This document shows, piece after piece, positions 1 to 9,051 of a DNA stretch of 64,000 nucleotides. The stretch lies in assembly GCA_026984795.1 (NCBI GenBank), contig JALSRK010000031.1:62001-126000 (forward strand), written 5' to 3'. Both the position numbers and the translations under genes were made by a program. The number at the start of each line of letters is the position of its first letter. Position 1 is the stretch's first letter. A model generated the notes under the pieces. It was not told the origin of the DNA. It worked only from the letters and a program-made list of their open reading frames with translations, and ran no database searches. The DNA comes from Solibacteraceae bacterium. GTDB lineage: Bacteria; Acidobacteriota; Terriglobia; Bryobacterales; Bryobacteraceae.

Positions 1-1050
1 CTCATGATCGCCGGCGGCGGCAGCATCAGGCGCAACGGCGTCTATGACGCCGTGGTCCGCTCGCTGAACCGCGCCGGTATCCGCTGGGACGAGTGCTGGG
101 GCGTGCAGCCGAACCCGGTCTTGAGCAAGGTCGAAGAGATGGCCGCCGTGGCCAAGAAGGCCGGCGTCGATGCCGTGCTCGGGGTCGGCGGCGGCAGCGT
201 GCTGGACTCGGCCAAGGCGGTCGCCGCCGGCTACTATGTGGACGACGTCTGGGGCCTCTTCGAAAAGAAAGAGCCGGTCGCCCGAGCCTTGCCCATCTAC
301 AGCGTCCTGACGCTGTCGGCGACGGGGTCGGAGATGAACGGCTACGCGGTCATCACCAAGGAAGACGAAAAGAAGAAGTGGCCCATCGGCGGGCCGGCGC
401 TCTTCCCTCAGGTCTCCATCGTCGATCCGTCGGTGCAAAGCACGCTGCCCTGGGAGCAGACGGTCAACGGCGCCGTCGACACCATCTCCCACATCCAGGA
501 GCTCTACTTCCCCGGCCGGGACGCCGAAGTCACCCTCGCCCTCGACGAGAGCCTCCTGCGCACCGTCGTCCGCGTCACCGACCGGCTGCGCGAAGAGCCC
601 GGCGACTACGCCGCCCGCGCCAGCCTCGCCTGGGCTTCCACCATGGCCCTGAACGGAGCGGCCGGCGCCGGCGTCGGCGACGGCGACTGGGCTACCCACG
701 CCCTGGAGCACGGCCTGAGCGGCGTGCATCCGGAGATCGCCCACGGCACGGGCCTGGGCATCCTCTTCCCGGCCTGGATCCTCTACTGCCAGGACGCCAA
801 CCCGGAGACCTTCGCTCGCTGGGCCCGCAACGTCTGGGGCAGGGACTCCGTCGAAGACGCCGTCGCCGCCTTCCGCGCCAAGCTCGCCGAGTGGGGCGCC
901 CCGACGTCCCTCAAACAGTTGGGCGTGGCCGAGTCCGAGATCGGCGCCATCGCCGAGAACGCCTACTCGAGCGGCATGCATGGCTCGCTGAAGCAGCTCA
1001 GTCTCGACGACTTCCGGCGCATCCTGGAGAGCGCCTGGGATCCGGCCTGA
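1..1050 (+). CDS. Iron-containing alcohol dehydrogenase (butanol dehydrogenase/YqhD type), 5' truncated
   Basis: Fe-dependent NAD(P)H alcohol dehydrogenase that interconverts aldehydes and alcohols in the cytoplasm. The frame is open from the first base, and family members have about 30 more residues before the GGGSIRRNGVYD segment, so the ATG at 4 is internal and the gene begins outside the window. Visible family features are the nucleotide-binding GVGGGSVLDSAK, then ATGSEMNGYAVIT, and the metal ligands: D159 and H163 in AVDTISH, H232 and H247 in HALEHGL...IAHG (numbered from the ATG at 4). The C-terminus is complete. A sulfatase follows after 32 bases. The family call is secure; the physiological substrate is not known. 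Confidence 0.9.
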   Translation, partial: LMIAGGGSIRRNGVYDAVVRSLNRAGIRWDECWGVQPNPVLSKVEEMAAVAKKAGVDAVLGVGGGSVLDSAKAVAAGYYVDDVWGLFEKKEPVARALPIYSVLTLSATGSEMNGYAVITKEDEKKKWPIGGPALFPQVSIVDPSVQSTLPWEQTVNGAVDTISHIQELYFPGRDAEVTLALDESLLRTVVRVTDRLREEPGDYAARASLAWASTMALNGAAGAGVGDGDWATHALEHGLSGVHPEIAHGTGLGILFPAWILYCQDANPETFARWARNVWGRDSVEDAVAAFRAKLAEWGAPTSLKQLGVAESEIGAIAENAYSSGMHGSLKQLSLDDFRRILESAWDPA

Positions 1051-1066
1051 CGCCCTCCGCCGGTGG

Positions 1067-1072
1067 TATAAC
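1067..1072 (+). promoter_or_regulatory. -10-like TATAAC immediately before the sulfatase gene
   Basis: TATAAC lies 10 nt before the ATG at 1083. If it is a -10 element, the transcript would start only a few bases before the start codon, giving a nearly leaderless mRNA. No good -35 is seen and no Shine-Dalgarno sequence lies between it and the ATG. The same arrangement recurs at other genes in this window. Confidence 0.35.
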
Positions 1073-1082
1073 GGACTCCGTT

Positions 1083-2495
1083 ATGGCCGGCTCACTGCAA
1101 CAACCCTCACCGCCGGAGGCCCGCCGCGGCGCGCGCCTCTCCCGCCGCTCCTTCCTGGCCGCGCCCCTGGCGGCGGCCTGCGCCCGCAAGCCGCCCGCCG
1201 GCGGCACGGCGCGGCCGCCGAACATCGTCTTCGTCATGCTCGACGACCTGGGCTACGCCGATTTCGGCTGTTACGGCTCCGAGATGATCGAGACGCCGAA
1301 CGTGGACCGTCTGGCCGCCTCGGCCCTCCGCTTCACTGACGTCTACGCCGGCGGCGCCGTCTGCGCCCCGGCCCGCTGCTCCCTGATGACCGGCCTGCAC
1401 ACCGGCCATACGACGATCCGCGCCAACGCCGGCACCGCCCCCATCCGCCCGGAAGACCTGACCGCCGGCGAGGTCCTGCAGCAAGCCGGCTACGTCACCG
1501 GCGTCTTCGGCAAGTGGGGCCTCGGCGACGCCCACACCCCCGGCGAGCCGCGCCTGCAGGGCTTCGACGAGTCCTTCGGCTACCTCCACCAGATCCACGC
1601 CCACTCTTATTACCCGGAATTTCTCTGGAAAAACGGCAAGAAATATCCCTTGCCCGGAAACGCCGGCGGCAAGCGCACTCAGTACAGCGCCGAAATCATT
1701 TTCGAGGCTTCCCTCGATTTCATCCGGAACCACAAGGACCGGCCCTTTTTCCTCTACGCCGCCTATACCCTGCCCCACGGCCGCTACGAGATCCCGTCCG
1801 ACGCCCCTTACACGGACCGCGACTGGCCCCGGCCGGCCAAGAACTACGCCGCCATGGTCACCCTGGCCGACCGGCAGATCGGCCGTCTCTGGCAACTCAT
1901 CCGCGACCTGGGCATCGAGGAAGACACCGTGCTGTTCGTCACCAGCGACAACGGCGGCACTCGCCAGCAGAACGAGTTCTTCCACAGCAACAAGCCGTTC
2001 CGCGGCGCCAAGGGGCAGCTCTACGAAGGCGGCATCCGCGTGCCGATGATCGTGCACTGGGCCGGCAAGACCGACGCCGGCCGCGTCTCGGACGTCCCCT
2101 GGTACTTCTGCGACTTCCTGCCCACCGCGGCCGAGATGGCCGGGGCCCGCACGCCGCCCGGCATCGACGGAAAGTCCGTGCTGCCGCTGATCATCGGCTC
2201 CTCCCGGCCCGTCCATGAGCATCTCTATTGGGAGCACTACACCTACAGCCGGAAACTTCGGCGGCTGAACCTCGATTCCCGCTGGCAGGCCGTCCGCATG
2301 GGCGAGTGGAAGGCCGTCCGGCCGTCGCCCACGGCCCCGCTCGAGCTCTACAGCCTCGCCGAGGACATCGGCGAGACGCGCGACCTGGCCCGCGACAAGC
2401 CCCAGCTCGTCAAGCGGGCCGAGGAAATCATCGCCGCCGAGCACACCGAACCCGGACCCCACGAGGGCGGCACCTTCCAGTTCGCTACGGCGTGA
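1083..2495 (+). CDS. Sulfatase, arylsulfatase A family, exported by Tat
   Basis: Hydrolyses sulfate esters outside the cytoplasm. The frame is open far upstream, but homology begins only after the ATG at 1083, which gives 470 aa. The N-terminus has a twin-arginine motif (SRRSFLAAPLAA, residues 20-31), followed by a cysteine that could be a lipobox, although Ala at -3 makes this weak. NIVFVMLDDLGY (metal-binding D54, D55) is followed by CAPAR (94-98), the C-x-P-x-R site where Cys becomes formylglycine, then GKWGLG and FVTSDNGG. The C-terminal RMGEWKAVR and ELYSLAED segments are typical. No sulfatase-maturing enzyme is seen nearby. The substrate (glycan or aryl sulfate) is unknown. Confidence 0.93.
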   Translation: MAGSLQQPSPPEARRGARLSRRSFLAAPLAAACARKPPAGGTARPPNIVFVMLDDLGYADFGCYGSEMIETPNVDRLAASALRFTDVYAGGAVCAPARCSLMTGLHTGHTTIRANAGTAPIRPEDLTAGEVLQQAGYVTGVFGKWGLGDAHTPGEPRLQGFDESFGYLHQIHAHSYYPEFLWKNGKKYPLPGNAGGKRTQYSAEIIFEASLDFIRNHKDRPFFLYAAYTLPHGRYEIPSDAPYTDRDWPRPAKNYAAMVTLADRQIGRLWQLIRDLGIEEDTVLFVTSDNGGTRQQNEFFHSNKPFRGAKGQLYEGGIRVPMIVHWAGKTDAGRVSDVPWYFCDFLPTAAEMAGARTPPGIDGKSVLPLIIGSSRPVHEHLYWEHYTYSRKLRRLNLDSRWQAVRMGEWKAVRPSPTAPLELYSLAEDIGETRDLARDKPQLVKRAEEIIAAEHTEPGPHEGGTFQFATA

Positions 2496-2596
2496 GTGCG
2501 GCCGGCCGCGCTGCGCCTTCGGACGAGGGATCCGCGGCGGGGGCGCGCTTTGATTGGAGCGGCTTGTATTCTAAGAAGTGGTATAGGCGCCGCGCG

Positions 2597-3487
2597 ATGG
2601 AATTCTTCCTGCTCAAGGTCTTTCAGACGGTGGCCGCCGAGCGCAGCTTCTCCCGCGCCGCCGACAAACTGGACCGCAGCCAGCCGGCCGTCTCGCTGGC
2701 CATCCAGCGCCTGGAAGCCGAGCTGGGCGAAAAGCTGATCGACCGCTCCGCCAAGGAGCTGCTGCTCACCGACGCCGGCCGCATCGTCCTCGAATACGCC
2801 CGCCGCACCGAGAACCTGATGCGCGACCTCCGCACCGCCCTGGCCGAGCTGCGCGACAACGCCGCCGGGCGCCTCATCATCGGCGCCAACGAATCCACCT
2901 CCCTCTATCTGCTGCCCCACATCGAGCGCTACCGGCGGCTTTACCCCAAAGTGAAGATCCAGGTGCGCCGCTGCCTGTCGAGCCGCATTCCGGCGCAGTT
3001 GCTCGACGGCGACCTCGAGCTGGGCGTCATCAGCTACGACCCCCAGAACGCCAACCTGGTCGCGCTGATCATCTACACCGACCACCTCGCCTTTGTCGTC
3101 TCGCCCGGGCACCGTTTCGCCCCCCGCAAGAGCGTCTCGATCACCGAGCTGGGCATGGAGACTTTCGTCGCCCACAACGTCGTCAGCCCGTACCGGGAGA
3201 TCGTGCTCCGCGAGTTCCGCCGCCACCGGGTGACGCTGAACATGGATCTCGAGATGCCCACGGTGGAAACCATCAAGAAGATGGTGCAGCGCAACGAGGG
3301 AGTGGCCTTCCTGCCGCGCATGTGCGTGGAGAGCGAGATCGCCCAGGGGACCTTGAAAGAAGTGAAGGTCGAAGAGCTTTCCGTCGAGCGGCCGATCCGG
3401 CTCGTCTATCCGGCGCGGCGGGAGCTGAGCCACGCTGCCCGCGCCTTCCTGGAGCTGGTGAACCCGGCCGAAGCGAGCGCCGGCTGA
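2597..3487 (+). CDS. LysR-family transcriptional regulator
   Basis: DNA-binding regulator of 296 aa, normal for LysR. The start is the ATG at 2597 (MEFFLLKVFQTV), although the frame is open upstream. The winged helix-turn-helix covers about residues 1-60 (SFSRAADKLDRSQPAVSLAI, RLEAELGEKLIDR). The substrate-binding fold follows at about 90-290, with the LIIGANES and LELGVISYD strands. It reads in the same direction as the sulfatase and starts about 100 bases after it, so it is not divergent from an obvious target; the target and co-inducer cannot be read from sequence. TATAGG lies at 2582-2587, 9 nt before the ATG. Confidence 0.92.
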   Translation: MEFFLLKVFQTVAAERSFSRAADKLDRSQPAVSLAIQRLEAELGEKLIDRSAKELLLTDAGRIVLEYARRTENLMRDLRTALAELRDNAAGRLIIGANESTSLYLLPHIERYRRLYPKVKIQVRRCLSSRIPAQLLDGDLELGVISYDPQNANLVALIIYTDHLAFVVSPGHRFAPRKSVSITELGMETFVAHNVVSPYREIVLREFRRHRVTLNMDLEMPTVETIKKMVQRNEGVAFLPRMCVESEIAQGTLKEVKVEELSVERPIRLVYPARRELSHAARAFLELVNPAEASAG

Positions 3488-3588
3488 CCAGCCTCCGCCG
3501 GGATCACGTCCCGGTCTTCTGGAACCGCCGCTGGCTGACTGTCGCCATGCCGGTATTGAATCACACCACCGCTTCGAAAAGTGCGGTT

Positions 3589-3605
3589 CCCCGGTAATGC
3601 CGGGG
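3589..3605 (+). terminator. Small GC hairpin after the LysR gene
   Basis: CCCCGG, loop TAATG, CCGGGG forms a perfect 6-bp stem about 100 nt after the LysR stop, followed by ATTT but no real T tract. It could be a weak terminator. The sequence between 3488 and 3719 holds no gene I can support. Confidence 0.25.
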
Positions 3606-3719
3606 ATTTCCCGAACCCAATCGGGCCTGCCCTGCATCAGGCTACCGCACGAAGACTTCCCGTCCCGGCGCCCGGCGCAGGTCTCGGAGCCATCTCCGGA
3701 TCGGCGGCCATGGCCCATC

Positions 3720-3959
3720 ATGAAGATGGTGGGCCTCGGCTCCCAGTACGCCTTCTGCCGCCGGGACGAAGACGGCCGCTACTTCGACGGCTCGAAGACC
3801 TACCGGCTGAGGATCCCGCCCAACGTCCCGGCCAAGGACTTCTGGTGCATCGTCGTCTACGCCCCCCAGACCCGCTCGCTGCTGCCCACCGGCCAGCAGT
3901 ACCCCTCCATCAACAGCCGGCGCAACGAGGGGGGAATCCGGCCGCAGCCGGCCGGCCGG
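3720..3959 (+). pseudogene. Remnant of a DUF1254/DUF1214-type protein
   Basis: The reading from the ATG at 3720 contains MVGLGSQYAF, DGSKTYRLRIPPNVPAKDFW and VYAPQTRSLL, which match the C-terminal DUF1214 domain of DUF1254/DUF1214 envelope proteins. Homology fades after the GGIRPQPAG segment (about 3959), just where an intact protein would go on to the GKEANW and GKGWF blocks. The 120 bases before 3720 do not encode the expected preceding region either. Both ends are missing, so this is a fragment left by deletion. The frame stays open to 4154 with no recognisable protein. Confidence 0.7.
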
Positions 3960-4322
3960 GAGGTGTCAGAAACTCTGTGTGCCCGCCCGCTGGAGCAGGA
4001 CACGATCGTAGCGGTTCGCGGCGGCTCCCGGTCAAAAGCGCCGGCGCCCTGGTTTGGCGGTAGCATTCGTAGGGGAAAGCGCCGCGGTTCTGATGACTTG
4101 AGAGCGCAAGCCGCGGATTTGACTGGACAACAGGCTGCGGTTCATGCACATTAGTAAGAGCAGCGTGAAGCCCCCGGGGCGGCTGGGATGCTGTTCTCTT
4201 CGCTGGGCCGGTTCTCGCTTCCCCAAGTGGTTTCCCTGGCTGAGTCTTCCTTGAGCCACGAGCGTGCTGGGCGTGGGCGAAAGGACGACGATTCCGGAGT
4301 CCCCGGAATATGAGGAGGCTGA
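3960..4322. other. Non-coding stretch before the secreted protein at 4323
   Basis: Only short frames without family features are present on either strand. The one clear signal is GAGGAGG at 4312-4318, a Shine-Dalgarno sequence for the GTG at 4323. Confidence 0.5.
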
Positions 4323-6221
4323 GTGCGGCGCCGGTTACTTTTCATCTCTGTCGTTTCTCTCCACTTGGTATGGACGTTCCCTGGAGCGGCGGCTCCCGCG
4401 ATCAACCCTGGAGGGGTTGTGGGAGCGGCGCGGTACTTGCCGGATTGGCACCCCCAGGGTGGTATCGCTCAGGGGTCGATCTTCGTAATCTTCGGGCAGG
4501 ATCTGGGGCCAGCGAAGCTGGTGGTCGTCAACGAGTTCCCGGTTCCTACCGAGCTTGCCGGAACGCAGGTACAGGTGGTCGCCGGCGGTGTAACGGTCGA
4601 CTGCCCGGTCATCTATACGTCGGCAGGCCAGGCGGCGGCGATCATGCCCTCCAACACTCCGCTGGGCGAGGCGGACGTTTTCGTGCGCTATAACGGCGGG
4701 GTGAGCAACGCCGGACGGGTGCGAGTCGTGCAACGCGCTCCGGGCTTCTTCACGCTCACCCAGACCGGCATGGGCGCGGCCGTGGTGACGGACGCCGATT
4801 ATGCGGTCAACACGATGTACACATCGTTCGCGCCGGGCAAAGTGGTTTCGTTCTGGGCGACCGGGCTGGGTGCGCGCAGCCATGATGACATCGCACAGGT
4901 GGAGGATCTCCGGGACCGGATGGACTTCCGGGTCTACATCGGCGATCGTCCGGCTGAGGTGATCTACGCCGGCCCGTCGGGCTGCTGTGCCGGCTTGGAC
5001 CAGGTGATCGTCCGGATCCCGGAGGAAACCGCTGATCACTGCTTCGTCCCGGTAGTCATGACGGCCGACGGAAAGCCGTCGAATACGCCCACGATTTCGG
5101 TCTCCTCGGACGGCGAAACGTGCGAAGTGCCCGGAATGCTGAGTAAACAAGACATGGAGGCCATCCGCCAGGGGGCCACGGTGCCGTTCGGCAGGTTGGA
5201 CATCGTTCTGGCGGTCGAGCCCCGGCAAGGCGCATCCGGTGGGTCCGCCGGCGAGGCGGCCCAATCGGCCGGGAACTCGAGAAGGTTGGAAACGGGCGCC
5301 GAGTCCCGAAGGTCTGTCGGAATCGGCCTCCGGATTGGAGGCCGGAACCGGCCGGAGTCTCTGGCGAAGTTGCGGCTCTGCGCAATCATGCTGGCGGGCG
5401 TCCCGTTCGAGCGTTTCGTGGATGACGTGCTGTTTTCAGCCGCGTTCAACGACCTTGGCTGCGCGGTGAATCAGTTTTATGATTTGGCTGACTTCGTCAA
5501 CTATTGTGAAAAGGCCCTGAAGTCGCCGCTGTCCGGCGTACCGCCGGCGTGGATGGTCGACGATCCCCTGCTCGACTTGCCAGGCGAGACCACGCCGGAC
5601 ACCGCAGTGGGCGGCAGCTTCGGTCCCCTGGTCGAGGTGGAAGGCCATGTTCCCAGGACGTACGTAAGACGGTACGATGTGGATCCCTCGGACCCACAGA
5701 ATCAACAGGTCGGTTTGACGATCTGGGACGGAAAAACCGACGAGTGCCTTTGCTCTACCGTTGACACCGCCCGGGAAGCGGGGATCATGGACGGCTTGGG
5801 CGACGATACCGAGTTCGTGGCCACCGTGCTGGAAGCGGCAGGCCCCCGATTGAAAGCCGTCGCGGCCGAAGCGCCTGACTACCGCGAACGGCTGCGGATG
5901 ATCAACGGGATGCGCATAGAAGGTCTGAACCCGGACGATCTCGTTTTCGTGTTCGGATCGATCACACAGGTAGACGGCGAGGGGAAGAGGTTCGGCACCG
6001 CGTTCTCGTGCGCCTTTGCCGGCGACCAGGAGATCCAGATCCCGGACTACGTTCGCAGCAACATGCTGGAGAGCGGCAGCCGCAAGGTAGTCGGCATCGA
6101 AGTGCGGACGCCGGCGCGGCAGCGGGCCAGCGTCAGGGCGATTGACGAAAGCGGTAAGGAAGTGCAAGTCGGGGTTGACGTCCGGGTAGGAGCGCGATAC
6201 ACGGTGGCCGAAGGGCAGTAG
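4323..6221 (+). CDS. Secreted protein with an N-terminal Solibacter-type (TIGR03437-like) domain
   Basis: 632 aa beginning at a GTG, chosen because GAGGAGG lies 4 nt upstream and the reading starts with a signal peptide (MRRRLLFISVVSLHL, cleavage near GAAA). Residues about 30-265 resemble the extracellular domain found at the C-terminus of many Solibacter proteins: GGIAQGSIFVIFGQDLGP, then APGFFTL, SFAPGKVVSFWATGLG and AEVIYAGPSG. Here the domain is at the N-terminus. It is followed by about 360 residues I do not recognise, with paired cysteines (DECLCS) and many acidic residues. It is probably a surface or periplasmic protein of unknown function. It borders decayed sequence upstream and a non-coding gap downstream. 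Confidence 0.75.
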   Translation: MRRRLLFISVVSLHLVWTFPGAAAPAINPGGVVGAARYLPDWHPQGGIAQGSIFVIFGQDLGPAKLVVVNEFPVPTELAGTQVQVVAGGVTVDCPVIYTSAGQAAAIMPSNTPLGEADVFVRYNGGVSNAGRVRVVQRAPGFFTLTQTGMGAAVVTDADYAVNTMYTSFAPGKVVSFWATGLGARSHDDIAQVEDLRDRMDFRVYIGDRPAEVIYAGPSGCCAGLDQVIVRIPEETADHCFVPVVMTADGKPSNTPTISVSSDGETCEVPGMLSKQDMEAIRQGATVPFGRLDIVLAVEPRQGASGGSAGEAAQSAGNSRRLETGAESRRSVGIGLRIGGRNRPESLAKLRLCAIMLAGVPFERFVDDVLFSAAFNDLGCAVNQFYDLADFVNYCEKALKSPLSGVPPAWMVDDPLLDLPGETTPDTAVGGSFGPLVEVEGHVPRTYVRRYDVDPSDPQNQQVGLTIWDGKTDECLCSTVDTAREAGIMDGLGDDTEFVATVLEAAGPRLKAVAAEAPDYRERLRMINGMRIEGLNPDDLVFVFGSITQVDGEGKRFGTAFSCAFAGDQEIQIPDYVRSNMLESGSRKVVGIEVRTPARQRASVRAIDESGKEVQVGVDVRVGARYTVAEGQ

Positions 6222-6703
6222 GCACGACTCCGGTCGTCCGGTCAGGCCATCTCGAATGAGCCCCGGAGCGCCGCCTCAGCGGTGATAGGCAAAGCTTCGG
6301 CGTGAACTCTTGTTCGTGCAGCTCAGCAGGTGTCCTGACACTGGTCCAATTCTCTTGCGCTCTTTCGTTGCGGTTTCAGCGTGCCGGCCCGGCTGGACAC
6401 AGGATCCCTCCAGCGCCCTGGTGGAGCGAATCGCGGCGTTCCACTGGGACGAGTCGGACTTTGCCCCTGCTGCTCGAGCGCACGTTTGCCGCGTACGGCT
6501 CCCCCTATCAGGCTGGTTATCTTCACGCATTTCGTAACAAGCGCCGCTCCTCGAGGACCCTGCCGCCGCCCGTGCCGGGAAACGCCAGGCGCCTGTCGCG
6601 GCTGACGCTCCTGCTTCCTGCATGTTCGGGAGACAGTTCCGAGAGCTGTTCCGTTCAATAGATTGAGCTTTGCAACAATGGTGGGCGGGAAAGGATAGAA
6701 CGA
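6222..6703. other. Intergenic region upstream of the metal-uptake cassette
   Basis: About 480 bases with no supportable gene. Near its right end are an imperfect palindrome (6633-6649), AACAAT at 6674-6679 and AAAGGA at 6690-6695 before the ATG at 6704. It probably holds the promoter and operator of the metal cassette. Confidence 0.5.
6633..6649. promoter_or_regulatory. Imperfect palindrome, possible operator of the metal cassette
   Basis: ACAGTTC-CGA-GAGCTGT is a 7-3-7 inverted repeat with one mismatch, 54 nt before the start at 6704. Its position upstream of metal-uptake genes makes a metalloregulator site conceivable, but it does not match a Zur or Fur consensus that I can recall with certainty. 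Confidence 0.25.
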
Positions 6704-8032
6704 ATGAGATTCTGGTGGCTGATCGTATGGAGCGTTCTTCTGAGCGGCGCCCGGTGCCGGGCCCAGGACCAACGAGAGCTGCTGGCGCGGATGGAGAAGA
6801 TGGAGAAGCGGATCGAATCCCTGGAAGAAGAAGTCGCCATGCTGAAGGCGGCGCTGGCCGCGGCGCCGAGCCCGAGCGCCCAGCCTCCCGCCCCTGTGCA
6901 GCCGGTCGCGCCGCCGCCCCAGGCGCCGGCCCCGCTCCCTTCCGCGGCCTCTCCCGGCGCACCCACTGTGGCGCAGCCCCCCGTCTCCACCGACCCGACG
7001 GCGACTGCCCGATTGATGAACCCCGCCATCAGCGTCATCGGCAATCTGATCGGCGCGCTGGGCAACAACCCTGCTCTCGGCTCGCCCCCTACGGTCGCCG
7101 CAACGCCTCTCGAACCTGTTCCGTCACTCGAGATGGCCGAGAGCGAGGTCGGCTTCAGCGCCGCAGTCGATCCCTACGCCCGGGCCGACTTCTTCCTGTC
7201 CTTCGGCCAACAGGGGGTGGACCTCGAGGAAGGATACCTCACGTTCCATAGCCTGCCCGCCGGGTTCCTCGTCAAAGGCGGCAAGATGCGGACGCCCTTC
7301 GGTAAAGTGAATACTTTCCACCGCCATGTGCTTCCGTGGGTGGACCGTCCGCTGGTGACCCACCATCTGGTAGGCGGCGAGGAGGGCATCAGCGATGCCG
7401 GATTCTTGGTCAGCCACCTGCTTCCCGCTCCGGGGGGCCTGTTCCTCGAGGCCACCGGGGGAGTCTTCCGCGGCGATTCCGAAGGGGTCTTCGAAGCGGC
7501 CCGGCGCAGCGATGTTTCGGTGGTGGCTCACTTGAAAGGCTATGGCGACCTCACCGAGAATTCGAACTTCGAGCTCGGCCTCTCCTACGCCCGCGGGCAC
7601 AACGGCCTCCCCATCGCGGGAAACGGCGCCGCCCGAACGTTCGTCACAAATTTGTATGGCATCGACGCCACCTACCGTTGGAAGCCGCTGCGGCGGGCCG
7701 TCTACCGTTCCGTGGTGGGCCGCTCGGAATTCATCTGGAGTCAACGCCGGGAAGCCGGCGGCCTCCGGAACGCCTTTGGATTCTTCGCTTCGGCCGAGTA
7801 TCAGTTCGCCAAGAGATGGTTCGCCGGATTCCGCTTTGACAACTCCGAACGTCCCCAGGCGGGCAATCTTCGCGACTCCGGGGTCTCGGCGATCCTCACT
7901 TACTGGCCCAGCGAATTCAGCCAGATCCGGGCGCAGTACCGCTTCACTGATTACTTCGAAGGGCTCCACAGCAATGAGCTGCTCTTCCAGTTCCAGTTCA
8001 GCGTCGGCGCTCACGGGGCTCACCCCTTCTGA
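6704..8032 (+). CDS. Outer-membrane beta-barrel protein with N-terminal coiled coil (metal-cassette porin candidate)
   Basis: 442 aa. A signal peptide (MRFWWLIVWSVLLSG) is followed by a coiled coil at about 22-55 (LLARMEKMEKRIESLEEEVA), a Pro/Ala-rich linker at about 60-130 and a long C-terminal region of alternating amphipathic strands. The region ends with LLFQFQFSVG, as expected for an outer-membrane barrel. A coiled coil before a barrel resembles trimeric porins of the phosphate-selective or zinc-regulated sort. The binding protein gene starts 24 bases downstream and a permease follows, so the likely role is passage of a metal or metal chelate across the outer membrane. That role is inference from context. 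Confidence 0.7.
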   Translation: MRFWWLIVWSVLLSGARCRAQDQRELLARMEKMEKRIESLEEEVAMLKAALAAAPSPSAQPPAPVQPVAPPPQAPAPLPSAASPGAPTVAQPPVSTDPTATARLMNPAISVIGNLIGALGNNPALGSPPTVAATPLEPVPSLEMAESEVGFSAAVDPYARADFFLSFGQQGVDLEEGYLTFHSLPAGFLVKGGKMRTPFGKVNTFHRHVLPWVDRPLVTHHLVGGEEGISDAGFLVSHLLPAPGGLFLEATGGVFRGDSEGVFEAARRSDVSVVAHLKGYGDLTENSNFELGLSYARGHNGLPIAGNGAARTFVTNLYGIDATYRWKPLRRAVYRSVVGRSEFIWSQRREAGGLRNAFGFFASAEYQFAKRWFAGFRFDNSERPQAGNLRDSGVSAILTYWPSEFSQIRAQYRFTDYFEGLHSNELLFQFQFSVGAHGAHPF

Positions 8033-8056
8033 CCGATCCTGGGAGAATAGTAGTTC

Positions 8057-8998
8057 ATGGACTTGACACGGCGGCGGATCATCACCGGCCTCCCCCTGTT
8101 GGCGCTCGGACAAGGCGCTGTCGCTCGAGCGAAAAGCAAGCTCCGGGTCGTAACCACTACGGAAGACCTCGCGGCTCTGACCCGCGAGGTCGGCGGCGAG
8201 CACGTCTCAGTGGAAGCGATCGCGCGGGGTTACCAGGATCCCCATTTTGTGGAGCCAAAGCCCAGCTTCATCATGAAGCTCCACCGGGCCGACCTGCTCA
8301 TCCTCGTCGGCCTCCAACTGGAAATCGCGTGGCTGCCGCCCCTGATGAACCAGAGCCGCAACCCGAAGATCCATAGCCCCCGCGGCTACCTCGACACTTC
8401 CCGCTTCGTCGAGATCTTACAGCGCCCGGTGGGGGCCATCAGCCGGGCGATGGGAGACGTCCACCCGCTGGGCAACCCTCACTATTGGCTCGATCCAAAC
8501 AACGGCCGCCGAATGGCGGCGGCGATCCGCGACAAGCTTTCCGAGAACTTGCCCGATTTGGCAGACTACTTCCGCCGGAGGTTCGAGGATTTCGACGCCC
8601 GGCTTACGAAGGCGGACGCCCAATGGGTTCGGAAGATGGCGCCCTACCACGGACGCCAGGTGGTCACCTACCACCAGTCGTGGCCGAATTTCGCTAAACA
8701 TTTCGGCATCGAAGTGGTCGGGTATATCGAGCCTTTGCCCGGCATCCCTCCGACGCCCAAGCACACGATGGCCCTGATCCAACAAATGCGGGCCCACAAG
8801 ATCAAGATGATCTGGTACGAACCGTACTTCGACTCCAAGACACCCAAGGCGATCGCCAACGCGGTGGGCGGCGAGGCGATCGTTATGCTGCCGTCGGTGG
8901 GCGGACGGAAGGAAGTTACGGACTACTTCAAGCTTTTCGATTACGATATCAACCTGGTCACTTCCGCCTTCGACCGTCTGGATCGGAATCGGAGCTGA
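8057..8998 (+). CDS. Metal ABC transporter substrate-binding protein (ZnuA/TroA family)
   Basis: Periplasmic cluster A-I binding protein for Zn2+ or Mn2+, 313 aa. The N-terminus (LTRRRIITGLPLLALG) looks Tat-like. The expected metal ligands are present: H in GYQDPHFVE, H in NPHYWLDP, H in VTYHQSW and an acidic residue in WYEPYFDSK. The long His-rich loop of zinc-specific ZnuA is absent. GGGAG precedes the ATG. The gene sits between the outer-membrane barrel and the ABC-3 permease, so it delivers metal to that permease. Zn versus Mn cannot be settled from sequence. Confidence 0.92.
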   Translation: MDLTRRRIITGLPLLALGQGAVARAKSKLRVVTTTEDLAALTREVGGEHVSVEAIARGYQDPHFVEPKPSFIMKLHRADLLILVGLQLEIAWLPPLMNQSRNPKIHSPRGYLDTSRFVEILQRPVGAISRAMGDVHPLGNPHYWLDPNNGRRMAAAIRDKLSENLPDLADYFRRRFEDFDARLTKADAQWVRKMAPYHGRQVVTYHQSWPNFAKHFGIEVVGYIEPLPGIPPTPKHTMALIQQMRAHKIKMIWYEPYFDSKTPKAIANAVGGEAIVMLPSVGGRKEVTDYFKLFDYDINLVTSAFDRLDRNRS

Positions 8999-9051
8999 GG
9001 CGGTCCCGTTCACGCCGCAAGATGGACTAGCTTGATAGCATCGGTATTGAT

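Noticed and set aside
93-1082. Upstream part of the long open frame that includes the sulfatase
   Set aside because: It is Arg/Gly/Pro-rich shadow of the alcohol dehydrogenase; homology starts only at 1083.
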